Shown: in pieces, positions 22,893 through 35,200 of the stretch
How the letters are laid out: the number at the start of each line of letters is the position of its first letter
Position numbering within the stretch: position 1 is the first letter of the stretch
Assembly (NCBI GenBank): GCA_030063045.1
Contig: JAQSEB010000152.1
Coordinates: 62,001-126,000 of the forward strand
Length of the DNA stretch: 64,000 bases
Direction: 5' to 3'
Source: Pratylenchus scribneri
Lineage: Eukaryota > Nematoda > Chromadorea > Rhabditida > Pratylenchidae
Notes under the pieces: generated by a model
Databases searched by the model: none
Told to the model about the DNA's origin: nothing
Seen by the model: the letters and a program-made list of their open reading frames with translations, nothing else
Made by a program: the position numbers and the translations under genes

Positions 22893-23928
22893 TTATTCTA
22901 TAGATTCTTTAATTTTAGTTGAATTTTGACATTTACCTTTATTTGAAGATTCGGGTAACATTGATTTTTTGAATGTTTGTTCTGAAACAAAAATTGATTG
23001 TTCTGCTGCTGTTTTTTCTTTGGTGAACATTGATTGTTTCTTTTCCTTTTTGAACATTGATTGTTCATTGGCAGATTTTTTTCTTTTATCTAACATTGAT
23101 TGTTCATTGGCAGGTGTTTTTCCCTTTTCGAATATTGATTCTTCACTGGCAGGTGTTTTTCCCTTTTCGAATATTAATTCTTCATTGGCAGGTGTTTTTC
23201 CTTTTTCTAACATTGATTGTTCATTGGCAGGTGTTTTTCCCTTTTCGAATATTGTTTGTTCAAATGTTTGCTCCATTCTACTAGGAAATGAACTGGTAAA
23301 TATTGATTCTCCTTGTCCACTATTAGATTGAGCAGATATGGAAAAATTTTCCATTTTCTTTTGACACTGTTTTCGCATCATTTTTCTGACCTAATTTCTT
23401 TAAAAATGATTGGCAAAATCGTTTGGCTCCGTCCATCAAAAATATTGATTTTCCCGATTCCTTTTTTGTTGTTATCGGAGTTTGAAATGTTGATTGATTT
23501 TGTTGCGGTTTCTCTCCTTGAAACCCTGATCGAGTGCTTCCATCATGTCGGCTTTGAGAAAACATTGATTGTCCTTTTTGGGGCCAAGATTCTCCAAACA
23601 TTGTTTGTTGAATTGGGGCCCTGAAAGTTATACTTTCTTTCATTGTTTCCTCTTGATTTTTCGATGAACTATATTTTATATAGGATTTTAAACCAGACGT
23701 TGAAGAATATTTTGGGAAAATTGATTTTCCACTGCCGCGTGCTTGAGGGCCAGCACTTTCCAAAAACTTGGAATTTCTTGGTTTTTCTTCTTCAATCTCT
23801 GAACTTGTATTTGACAATTCAGATTGTCTAGCTCTTTTTTCTTTAATATCATTTCCACTATAAACATCAAAAATGAAGAGAAGAAAAATCAATAAAATTG
23901 ACAAAATTAATTTATCAACAATGCCCAT
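22893..23928 (-). CDS. Secreted SIF-repeat protein with one frame change
   Basis: The upstream frame (23928-23323) starts with a signal peptide (MGIVDKLILS, then IFLLFIF) and carries GKSIF, QTMF, QSMF, QSTF and GKSIF boxes. A second frame (23381-22893) continues with ESIF, QTIF and then about seven imperfect 14-residue repeats of the form FEKGKTPANEQS(M/I) to its stop. The frames differ by one base and overlap between 23323 and 23381. I found no intron of credible length that joins them, since the only GT..AG pair there is 24 nt and keeps frame. A real frameshift, a base error in the sequence, or an unrecognised splice are all possible. The antisense frames at 22969-23331 are shadows of the repeat. 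The gene is of the same type as gene H. Confidence 0.7.
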
Positions 23929-25167
23929 TTTTCTTTAAGAGATGGATAAAATAAATATTAAAATTATTTTATGAAATGATATTTTAAAAATCGGTAAAAT
24001 AAGAATAAATTTTTCGTAAAATAAAAATAAAATTTGATTTTACATTTATAAGGTAAAGTTAATACTTATCAATTGATTAATTATATTTGCTATTTATAGG
24101 CTAAAATATTGGGGTGGGTAAAGAGTTGAAGCAGCTCAGGATTATAGGAGACTAAAAATAAATTAGCTATGCCAAATTTAATAGTTAACTAAAATTGTTA
24201 CTTTTATTTTTAAATGAGATTGAGATAAACAAAATTAATTCTAGAAAAATATTCCTCATTCTACAAATTTTTTTGTAGGCACCTAGAAATCAAAACAATA
24301 TCAAAAATAAAATGAAAAAGAAAATTGGATTTTTAAATTTATTAGGTGCCAAAATTTATCAATTCTTTATTATACTATATGTGCTCTTTATAGGCTAAAA
24401 TAGTGTGGTTGTTAAAGCGATGAAACAATAGAATGGATTCTAGGAGGCTAGAAATATTGGTGATGCCAAATTTAGAATAAATCTTGTAAATAAATTTATA
24501 GCTTGACTACTATTGATGCTTTACTATTATTTATATGGGAAATGATTTTTGTAGGACACCTAGAAAATGAAAAATTTCCTAGAAATTGCCTTGAATTTAA
24601 AGGTTTTATAAATAAGCAGTATTTCATAAAAATTTCATTATTTATTCAATTTATTTTTATTTTAAATCTAATTTTATATATTAAAATTAAAAAAGAAAAT
24701 AATAAATTTTTCAATAATACTAAATTTTTATTAAAAAACCATAGCATTTTTAAGAAAATTTTCCTTTCTTTTATTGGTTATTTATTATTTTAGAATTTAA
24801 AATCAGGATTAGGATTTAATTCTAGATTTAATTTAAAAATTATTTTTATTTACATGATTCTAGTTTATCAAATGTAAACTTAAGATTTCCTTTTTTCAAC
24901 ATAAAAAATTTGCACTTATTGCTTTTTTTTTGAAAAAAATATAAAAATTATCAAAAATAAAATATCCAAAAAATTTTTTAAGCCTAAAAAACTTAAAACT
25001 AATAGCTAATATAAAAAATTATATTTAAATATATGGAATAGTGCTTTTTTAATAAAAATAATAAAATTAAATAAATTTATTTTTCATACAAAATTTTTTA
25101 TATCATTCAAAATTTTTTCTTATAGCCAAATCAACATTAAAAATAATTCATTTAAAAAAACGACAAA
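23929..25167. repeat. Intergenic: diverged tandem duplication
   Basis: This is the divergent region between two secreted-protein genes. Words 'tttataggctaaaatat', 'ggctagaaatattggtgatgcc' and 'gtaggacacctagaaa' near 24345-24570 repeat, diverged, those near 24065-24295, giving a direct duplication of about 300 bp. The rest is AT-rich. Both promoters probably lie here, but no element can be named. Confidence 0.5.
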
Positions 25168-28100
25168 ATGCAAACAAATGCATTGATATATTTTTTTGTT
25201 GTCGTTATTATTACCAGTCTCATTCCATCTTCATCGCCAATGATGAAGCACACAATTTCAAATTTATCAAATACACTGTCCCGTTCATTGTCCAAATCAT
25301 CATCCTCCTCCATATTGACCGGAATAAGGACCCGACTGGAAGAAAAGGCAGAAAAATTCGGCATTCCATTTGATGAATTCAAATTGTCAGATTTGGAAAA
25401 AAAATTGGATAAAAAAATTAAGGAGCTGAAGGATTCACTGGCGATATATGAAAGAAATGTATGTCTATATTTGCTTTTTGATTTGGGCGACCAATATTAA
25501 TAATGAAATATGTGGTTTTATCGAATTGACTTACCTGCACGAGTAATAGCTTATTCGATAGAGCTGGATGAACGGAATCGATCTAGGGGTTGGGAAATCT
25601 ATGATTTCGTCAAATATTTGATTTTTTATCCAATCTATGATTTTTTCAATATACTTGTATTTTTTGGTAAAATTTGATCTGGGCGAAATGTTAGACTTCT
25701 TTAAGGATTCTATGCTTCGAGTCCTAAGCCCATACCATAGCCTAACCTTAATCCTAGCCATTAATATTTTTATTTACCCCAGTTGTGAAAATAAAAATGG
25801 TCATAATTTTTTATTTTTGATTTTAATGCGAAACCTATGACAGATTCTAGTAGCTTCTCTCATCGGATCAAATCGGTTTAGCTATAATTTGACTGGAAAA
25901 ATTTCCAAAAATTTTTTCGACTTTCGACCCATATGATGAACTTTTTCAAAATTCGGCATACTATATTTCAGCCACTGTGAGATTTTCGGACGACTTCTCT
26001 CAACCCTAATTTGACTCAACTAAGCGAGCTCTTTCGAATGAGCTATTAGCTAAAACCACTCATAATTCATGAGATCCTTAATATAAATTCAGTTACAAAA
26101 CGTATTCAATTTGGTCGGCGTTCAGCACCAAAATGTTCGGAGTGCCCTGGAGATGGCATTAGCCTATGAAGACATTTTCTATGCAATATATCCCCAATTG
26201 GTGTTGCACAATCATTATTACAAACAGGTCTTCAGCCAAAGCAAGATGGATTTGCAAGAAGCGATGGCTGAGAAGAAACGTGTCTCTAAATTAAGGGTAC
26301 CTATGAACAAATTGGACACGGCCTATCAGATCGTGGTGGACGCGAAATTTAAACATATGACGGTGAAAGATTTATGCAACAATCTTAAGGAATCAATCGA
26401 AAAAATCCAAAGGTTAGAAAAATGAATGGCAATAATTGAAGAGGCTTTAGGGTTTAGAGATCAGCAGGGTTCGAATTTTTAGCATTTGATCTACTTTTAA
26501 GCAGCAAATTTTATAAGAAAAGTTGATCTTTTTTTCAATTATTTCATCTTTTTGATTTGATTTTTGATGTATTTTACTAAATTTATCTCTCGAAAGAAAA
26601 ATTTAAAAATTTTCTATTTTGAAATTCTCAAAATTTATTTTTTTTTATAATTTCAAAACATTAAATAGAGAAAATTTGCGATTTTGTTTGTACCTAAAAA
26701 TCTGTTTATTAATTATCATTTAAAATGTGTACTTTTTAAATGAATTTTTATCATTTTAGGGATTATGAAATGATAGAACTGGCAGAAAATGGGAAGAAAA
26801 AGTTGCTGGACCTGTTTTATCAAATCAAAGATAGCAAAACCGAGACCATTTATCAGGCCTTTTTCATGCAAGTATTCCCCAAAATTGTCCAGCGAACAAT
26901 GGAACAAATTGATAAACATCTTGATTCGGCCAAAAATGCTAATCATCAATCACAACCTTCACTATTCCTTCCGGCATTGCAAACAATTCATCCAGGTCTC
27001 ATCATATTAAAAATTATTAAAATTTCTGTGAGTAAGGTTAATGTGGATTGTTTTATTAGTGTCAGAATTGGAAGTGAAATTAATATGTGAATAATGTTTA
27101 ATTTCAAAAAAAATTAACAAAAGTTCAGTCTTATAACCTAGACTAGATTGATAATAATTTTGCATAAGTTTAATCAATTTGGATATTAATAGACAGAAAC
27201 AAGACAAAAATATTATAAGATTTTTGTCCTATGACTCTGAAAATTCAGAGAAAAAAATTTTTGGAAAATTTTATATTTTCGTGATCAAAAGGAAGAATTG
27301 TCATTCTGAGTTCTCACTTTATTATCGTAAATCCTCTCTCTAATAGAAGCTCCATAGTTTATAAATTTTGAAGTCCATAAAATCGGCAAAATTTGGTATC
27401 TATCTCTGTTATTTATCGATTTTGAGCACAATGGCCCTAAGAAATGCAATAAAAAGTTCATTATGCCAAGAAATATAGTGTCCCAAATCCGTGGTGGATT
27501 CTATTAGAAGAAATACGGTAATTAATAAATTTGTGACAGCTTTTTTTAAAATTGTTTTTGTTTAATTTGATTCAAATAAAATTTAATTTTTCAAATAAAT
27601 AAAAATTACTTTTAATTAAACAGTATTACCGCTAAGAGGTCGGCACATATCATTGCCGAACAGCGGAGGAAATGGAGGAGGAAATCAACTAATTCGAGTG
27701 GCAAGTAGTAACGCCTCAATATACAATCAAAGCAAACATGAATCGCCGTTGGCTAATCCAATTCAATCACCATCGACCAATCCAAGTCCTTCAATCTTCA
27801 AACAAAATAGAATGTCGGGATCGATCAGCCCGAGTCCGAGTCAATCTATGTTTGTCAACCTAGCGAATAACAATAATAACACGAAAGATTCTCCAAAGTG
27901 AGTAGAATTTATTTTTATTAATTGGGGAATTCCTCGCAACCCTCCAATGTAGCGCCGCTATTAAAAATATTAAATTGTGAATCTATTAGGATTATTTTAT
28001 TATCAATTTAAAAAGAGCAGATTCTTGACTATTCAATGATAATTATTGTTATCCATTAGGGTACTTGTCGGCTTTGTATCCCCTTTTTGGGTCGAATTTT

Positions 28101-29870
28101 TTCGGAAATAATATACCAATCGACGCCTCTTTATGAGTTGGTTTCGAAAATGCTGTTGGTTTTGTATAAAACCCAAAAATTTAAAAAGTTATGACCTCAT
28201 AAAAACTGCAGAAGCGCTTGGTCCCCCATATGGGTCGGAAGTCGAAAATTTTTTTGAAAATTTTTTCGGACGACGAATTATAGTTCAATCGACGCAACTC
28301 CATGAGAGAAGCTCGAATCTGGCATCGTTTTCAAATAAAACACAAAATTAAAAAAGTTATTGCCATTTTAGTCTCGCTGAAAAGCGTTGAATCCGTATTT
28401 TTTTTGCGCGACTGTAACTTTTTTGTTTTTGCGTTTTTTGCGAAATGGATGATGAATTCGTACTCAACTCATCGAGACGCCTCGAATGAGCTATATTTTG
28501 ACTAAAAAATTTTCAAAAAAATTTTTCGAATTCAGATCCATAGGGGGGACCCTTCATTTTGCGATTTTCAAAATGGCCATAACTTGGCCAAAAGTGTTCG
28601 TATGATAAAAATTTTTACATTTTCATAAACAGCTCGTCAAGATGCGTCGAATGGCATATAATTTGGCCGAAAAGCTGAAAAAAATTTTAACCCTAAAAGG
28701 GGATACAAAACCGACAAGTACCCAAATGAGTTCTGTCTTTTTGGAATTTTATCCATAAGATCATTTAAAATAATCTTTAATAATGATTTGTGAAAATTTC
28801 AATTTTTAGCAAAAATTAAATTCTATATCAATGTGTGAAAAATTAAACTATTTATTAGAGAACCAAGAATCTGCTTTTTAATTTGATAATAAAATTAATC
28901 AAAATTGGTAGTCATTGGTGAGTTCATATAAACGAAAAGGACACAGAGATAGTCAGGTTTTACCGGAAAATTGGGCACCGGACAATTAGGCACAAGCTGA
29001 ATTCGGTTAATTGGGCACGGACAATTGGGCACAAGTAGATAAATGGGCACCAGAGTAAAAATAGTTTCATTTATTTGGTATGGATTAAGGCGCCGTTTGA
29101 CTTCCCCGTCGTTTCCCTATGCTCCGAACCTAATCTAAATCCTAGCCCTAACCCTAATCTCTAACTTAAAAAGAATTATGAAAATTTTATTGTGGTGCCC
29201 AATTGTCCGCTTGTGCCCAATTGTCCTTGCCCAATTATACGTAGCTAATGTCCAATTGTCCGGTGTCAAATTGTCCATCCACCTAGTCTCACCAAACCCT
29301 TATTGATATTTTTATTAAATTTTAAAAAATAAAATATAAATTTATTCTTTTGATATTCCAATTCCACGTAAACTATTCACCAATAGGGGTCATGGCTCGC
29401 CTGCTCTTTCAATATTTGGAGCTAATAATAACGGAGGCGCCAACAGTCCGAGTCTCTCTAATTTCTCAACTGGTAAAAAAACGTCACCGACAAATGCCGT
29501 TGAACAAACTGAGGCCTATCAGTGGCAGTGGCCTCCGCCAGAGAATTGCACTGTGGAATGGCTGGGAGAAGGGCATAAAAAATTGACCAGCCCGGATGGA
29601 CGCATCTGGGAAATGTTGCCAAGTGGGTTTGTCGGCTTCTTGGGGTCGCCGAATGGGCAGCCAATAATATTGGACGGTTTGATGTGGCCAATACCCAAAG
29701 ATTGTAAAGAAACTGTGTTGGAAAATGGGAACCAACAATTCAAGGCACCGGATGGCCGTAGATGGGAAATGTTATCGGACGAAAGCATTATCGGGTTCCA
29801 ATGGAATGAACAGGAGACGGCCATTGTTTTGGAATTCAATGCGAATGGCACGTTGAAAATCATATACTAA
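25168..29870 (+). CDS. Secreted 534-aa SIF protein with two PDGR-W repeats
   Basis: Five exons in consistent phase: 25168-25458, 26093-26412, 26760-26995, 27624-27897 and 29387-29870. Residues 1-22 are a signal peptide (start MQTNALIYFFVVVIIT). Residues 90-280 are mostly predicted helix, with charged heptad-like stretches (KLDKKIKELKDSL, EMIELAENGKKKLLDL). Residues 283-400 are Ser/Asn/Pro/Gly-rich with PSIF, QSMF and LSIF boxes. The C-terminus holds two repeats 52 residues apart, SPDGRIWEML at about 442 and APDGRRWEML at about 494, each followed by a GF motif. These resemble in spirit the SFWE modules of genes A, B, E and F. No known family is recognised. The start is fixed by the signal peptide and every junction uses GT-AG. 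Confidence 0.85.
25530..26080. repeat. GACGCGTCGA-family repeat in intron
   Basis: The first intron of the 25168 gene is filled by a rearranged copy of the common repeat (words 'cgacttttcgacccatatg', 'aatttttccaaaaattttttcgac' and similar). No exon was seen inside. Confidence 0.5.
28059..28723. mobile_element. Foldback transposon, about 665 bp
   Basis: The outer ends 'gggtacttgtcgg' and 'ccgacaagtaccc' are perfect inverted copies, and complementarity continues inward ('tttgtatccccttttt' against 'aaaaggggatacaaa'). The interior is the GACGCGTCGA/GGGGGACCC family sequence in both orientations. It sits in intron 4 of the 25168 gene. A one-sided copy ends at 44854 ('aaagggatacaaag...ataagtacc'). 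Confidence 0.75.
28950..29290. mobile_element. Foldback element built on CAATTGGGCAC
   Basis: The left half has repeated 'aattgggcacc' and 'ggacaattgggcac' words. The right half has 'gtgcccaattgtcc' repeated in the opposite sense. The words are near-palindromic, so each half can also self-pair. A fragment recurs at 57350-57410. It lies in intron 4 of the 25168 gene. Confidence 0.6.
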
Positions 29871-31378
29871 AATGCTGAGAAACTACTCGCGCATGAAAAA
29901 TGGGTGACGACCATATGGATGATTTTTTATAATTTTATCTGCAATATTTTATTTTTTTAAATTTCATTGAAACATAATTTTTTACATATTCTTTTTAAAT
30001 TGTTTCGGTTATTAATTGTTGATTATGAAATATTTTATTTTTTCCAATTTCATTGAAACATAAAATGGTATAAGGTTTTTAGGGTCTAAAACCGGTTTCT
30101 GGTTTAATATAAATCAAAATTGTTTTAAATGGTTTAAACGGTTTAAAACCCTTAATTTTGGCGATAAACCTGACATTTTATATATCATTCGATGCGTATT
30201 GACGAGATCTACAATTTAATATAAGATTTTATGGGTCTAAAATTGGTTTAAGAATGAGTTTAAAACCAAAAACTAGAAAAATTGTTTAGACGCTTTAAAA
30301 CCCTTAATTTTGGGCCGAACCCTGAAATTTTTTATGCCATTCGATGCGTCTCGATGAGATCTACAAATTGATATATTTGTAGGGTCTAAAATCTGTTTCT
30401 GATTTATTAAAGTAAATTGAAATTATAAATGTACTATTTTCAAAACGCGCCAATGCGATTGTAACAACCAATTTGATTTGAAGTTTTTGCGAACCAGTCA
30501 ATACATACGTTTCTACAAAATGATCAAAATTTGAGTGCCCCTAATTATAGGTTCAATTTATTTCTGGCTTGATTCCAAGAAAATTATACATTTTACTTTA
30601 AATAAGTCAAAGTAAGGAAAAACGGAGTGAAATTTGGACATTTAAAGCCATATGTTAAAGCATTCAGTGGATTTTGAAAGAAATGGACACATGGCTAAAC
30701 GCCTAGGAAACCACCAAAATTATCTGATCGTACAAAGTGGAGAATTTAAAAAAAAATTGCATAAAAAAATTTAGAAAATCAAATTTTTCAAATTTATATT
30801 TTGATGCTTTAATATTTTGCAAATATTTATCATTTAAAAAAATTTCAAATCCATTTGAAATATGAAATTTTAAAAAAATTCCATTTTTTGGGAATTTGAA
30901 TCAATATTTAGGGACATACCTTAAATAAAAATCATGTATATATGTAAAATTTTTTGATTCCCCTAATTAGTTATTAAGTATTCGAACGAATAACGAGACA
31001 AAAATTTTCACAGGTGGTATGTTTATTTCCATAAATGAATTAAGAAAAAAGAAGGAAAAAAGACTATTTTTGCTTAAAAATGCGCACTCTCATTCTCATT
31101 ACTCATTATGTTTATAGCTAGACTATTTTTACCTACTATTCCTCTTAGCAATCATTTTCGAATTACCCATTTTTATAGTAGTCGTCATTCCTTCATAGAT
31201 TTTTCCACTTTTAAATTCTGTTAGACAAAAATAATTACATAAATTTAAAATATTATTATTTTATTTTGATTAAAAAATTACCAAAATTCCAATTAATCTA
31301 AAGATAATATTGAAGATAAGAATTATAATGCAAAATAATATTCAACAATTTTTTGTCAAAATAATTTATCATTATTTT
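29871..31378. repeat. Intergenic with tandem repeat at 30060-30420
   Basis: Three diverged copies of a unit of about 170 bp are visible, with 'ataaggtttttagggtctaaaa', 'ggtttaaacggtttaaaaccct' and 'cgatgcgt...gacgagatctacaa' words. From 30430 to 31378 I see only AT-rich unique-looking sequence. Confidence 0.5.
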
Positions 31379-31540
31379 CTATTAATAATAATCCTATTGA
31401 ATGATTGCAATGCAATGTTCAAAAATAGTGCCAAAATTTAGATTAATAAATTAAATTTTTTAACCGCAATTTTGGCACTATTTTTGAATATTGCATTGGA
31501 TTTGTGGAATAAAAATAGGCAAATTGTAATTTGCCAAATC
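31379..31540. pseudogene. Two opposed signal-exon relics forming a hairpin
   Basis: On the plus strand, 'caatgcaatgttcaaaaatag' encodes the NAMFKNSAKI mature start and runs into TAG after a hydrophobic leader, so only 37 codons are open. On the minus strand, 31536-31459 encodes a signal exon like gene E exon 1, ending NAIFKNSAKIA before a GTTAAA donor, but no exon 2 follows. The two copies meet tail to tail and form an inverted repeat of about 30 bp with a 27-base loop. They are remnants of the head-to-head promoter cassette of genes B and E. Confidence 0.65.
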
Positions 31541-32238
31541 ATTGGAGTTAATATTTTTTGCAATATTGGTATCACAATTTAATTTATTTTAAATATTTCT
31601 GGAAAAAATTTATAAAAAGTAATAAATATATTTATTGGATTGTATTGATTTTTTTGGTAGGAAAATGTAGGCAAATTTTGCGAATTTCTATATTGCACTA
31701 GAAATGATCTTTATTCAATTCCTACATTTTTCTACTATTTCGATTGAAAACCATTTAATTTTATGGGCAAATTGAAGAGGGAATAAAATTTAAAAGAAAT
31801 ATCTAAATTTTGATTTAATATATTAAAATAAATGCTTAGCTTCAAACTCATAAAAACATATTTTATAAATGTTTTTAATGAATTGAGAACAAATTCAACA
31901 TCATTTAATAGATATTCCGATAAAATAAAATTTTAAATAAGCATTTTTAGCGAAAAATAATATTCAAAAATTAATTTTATTAATTTCTTTATAAATTTTA
32001 TAAATTTTTCCTTCACATCGTGTAATTTTATTTTCAATTGGCCCATCATAGAAATGATAGGAATTGGTAGGAAACTACAAAATATCATTTTTAAGAATGG
32101 TAGAAAGACAGAAAATTTGCCTATATTTTCCTACCGATAACATAATCTATGTCATTCAATTATTATAAATACATTTCTCTTAGTAAAAAAAATTATTTTA
32201 AATAAATTAAATTCATATAAAAAAATTAAAAAAGTCCA

Positions 32239-35200
32239 ATGATTTGGCAAATTATTTTTTGTCTCTTTTTATTCCACCAATCCAATGCGATGTTCAAAAA
32301 TAGTGCCAATATTAAGGTTATAAATTATAATTAATTTCAAAAATAATTCCTTCTGAAGAATTTCATTCCTCCGCCTGGTGCTCACCCTCATGAAGTTATT
32401 GGAGTGCCCGATGCTGTGCAATACAAATTCACAAATGAAAGAAGTTTTTGGGAATTGAATGAGAAAGACGAACAACTTGGCCATGTGGATTCGCTGGGCA
32501 ATGTGGATGTGTTCAACGTTAAATCGGGACAATTTGAACGAATAGAGGGGGAAGGAAAACCACCAGAACCGGTGATAATACAAGAAAGCTTATTTGCCGG
32601 TCAAAAAACAACTGCAGGGGCAAGTAAGTTCGCCAAACAAACTTCACAAGGCGTATCGGCCAGTATATTTGACAATGGTAACTTTGGCACACAGCAGAAA
32701 TTTCGTCGTGCTGAATCATTTGTGGATACCTCGATTGCACTTCCGCCGTGTTCAGCTAAAGTTTCAGGATCAAAATTCAATGTTGTACAAACACCGGGGA
32801 AATCACTGTTTGCAAATAATGAAGCATTCACAAAAGAATCAGTAAATGAAAATTTTTTTGAATTAAATAATTATTCAAAATAATGCCAATTTTATTATCT
32901 AATTTAAATTTGTTCGATTTATATTATTTAATTTATAATTCATTAGCTTTTTTTTACAAATAACTATATTAGGTCTATTTGGAGCTCAGATAGGTAGTTA
33001 GGTTTATGGCTTGAAACCAAACAAATTGGCGTCAGCTTCATCACAAAGCTTTTAGGGCCAAATTCAATCGTGTTAATTTTCGCCTCGGCCATATCCGTCT
33101 CAGAAATTTAGCCAATCAGCCAAATAACTAACCAATCAAAAATATCTTAAAACATCTTAAAGTTCATCATTTGGTATATTTATTAAAAACTAGGAAAAAT
33201 ACGTTTATACGGTCCAAGCTCTAAATCATACAAATGATATACTATTCGATAGAGCTCGACGAGTTGAGTCCGAAAATGTAATTAATTCCAGCGCGCTCGC
33301 ATTTTGGGCCAAGTTATGGCCATATGAATATCGAAAAAGTGAAGGTCCCCCCTTTGGGTCGAAAATCTTCAAAAATGTTTTTCGGACAAATTATAGCTCA
33401 ATCGATGCGTTTCGACGAGCTAGTTACGAAAATTTCATTAGTATCGCATAAAACGCAAAAATAAAAAAAAATTACAGTTGCGCAAAGGAAATACGGATTG
33501 GAATTGCTCCGGTGGGCATTTCAGAAGGGACTCCTACTTGTGCTCCGCCTTCGCTCCTCACGGCTCACTTAGCTCGCTAGCGCTCGCTAAGCTCGCCGCC
33601 GGACCGCTCCGCGGTCCGGGTCGTCGCTACGGCTACGCCACTCTGGAGTCCCTTCTTACATTAACTCCGCGGTTCCAATCAGAGATCAGTTTCGGGCCGA
33701 CTTTTGCCGGCTCGGCTCGGCCCTGGCCGACCCTCGATCGGCCCGGCCCGGCCCGTACAGTAATCGGGCCCAAAATTTTCGGCCCGGCCCGGGCCGGCAA
33801 TTACAGTATCTTATCCACAAAGTTTTTAAAAATTTTATTTAAAAATGAAAAATTTTCAAGTAAAAAAGTTTTTTAAATAAATAAAAATAGAAAATATTAT
33901 TTCCCGGCAAAAATAGTAATCAATTTTTAAAAAATTATAATCAAATTTACTTATTTTTCCCAAATATCTTTTGATTCGGGCCCGTCGGGTCGGCCCGGGC
34001 CGGCCGACTATCGGCCCGGTCCGTACAGTAACCGGGCCGAAAAATCTCAGCCCGGCCCTGCCCGGGCCAGGGCAAGCCCGGGCCGGGCCGGGCCCAACTC
34101 ATCTCTGGTTCCAACACATTCCAGTGAAACAAAAATGGCCATAACTTTTTTATTTTTGAGTTTTAGACGAAACCGATTGCAGATTCGGACTCCTCTCATC
34201 GAGCCGCGTCGTTTGAATTATAATTTAACCAAAATAAAATTTCTCAAATTTTCAACCCATAGGGGGACCAAGCACTTTTATGGGAAAATGGCTTTTAATG
34301 GCCATCACTTAGCCAAAAGTGCTCGCGCACTCAAAATATTTGGATATTCGTATTCAGCTCGTCAAGACGCGTCGAATGGTATATCATTTATAAGATTTAG
34401 AGTCTGGACCGTATAAAAGTATTTTACCAAAAACTACAAGGTCTGGCCAAGATATCGCCATAAAAACAAAAATAAAGGCGATTTTTCATTTTTTTGCCAA
34501 AACTTGGCAAGAACTTTACATTTTTGGATTATCAATATAATGATGGATAGCCAATAATTAGGGCTATTAAATTCACTTCAGATTATTTAAATTGATTAAT
34601 TGGGTGGCGAGTCAGAGCTGATCAAAATGGCTAAGATAGAAGTGGCGAGACGGAAATGATAGTCTAGAAAAATACAAATTTTTTTATCCTAAATTTTATG
34701 ATAAAATGTCGCTTTTATATTTGATTACTTTTAATCAATATATAATAAAAAAATTATCTGAATAGTATTTTAAAAAATATAATTTAACACGTATTTGTTA
34801 AGGAATTGTTGGAAATAATGGCGCTGTGCTGATGGAATAATTAATAAATAAAATTGATTAAATTTTATTCCAAATTTTAGAAAAAATCACTCATTTCGGA
34901 TAAAAAATACACCAATCCCGGTACGAGTATATTTGTGAATATGGGCGCAAATGTCGCCGAAGGGTACAAGAAATATGGCAAAATGGCAATCGATTCGACG
35001 GCACCAATAATTGCGCATGGAGTGCCAATGGTGGCAACCGCAATCCCGGTGGTAGCAAATGCTGTTTCTACGGGTGTTTCAAAGGCCGTCGACTTTTCTA
35101 CACATCCAAAAACAATTGAAGGAGCCAAAAATGCTGTCTCCATGTTCAAGTGAATTTAAAGAATAAATTTAAAATTAAAAATTATTTAATTTGCAAAAAA

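Noticed and set aside
22969..23331. Open frames antisense to the SIF repeat gene (also 62787-63200)
   Set aside because: They mirror the periodic repeat and lack a signal peptide and splice signals.
23340..23400. A 24-nt intron joining the two frames of the 22893 gene
   Set aside because: Its length is a multiple of three, so it does not restore the frame, and it is shorter than any other intron here.
33478..33876. 132-codon GC-rich open frame
   Set aside because: It crosses a repeat boundary and a transposon with 8-bp duplications, and the composition is that of the element.
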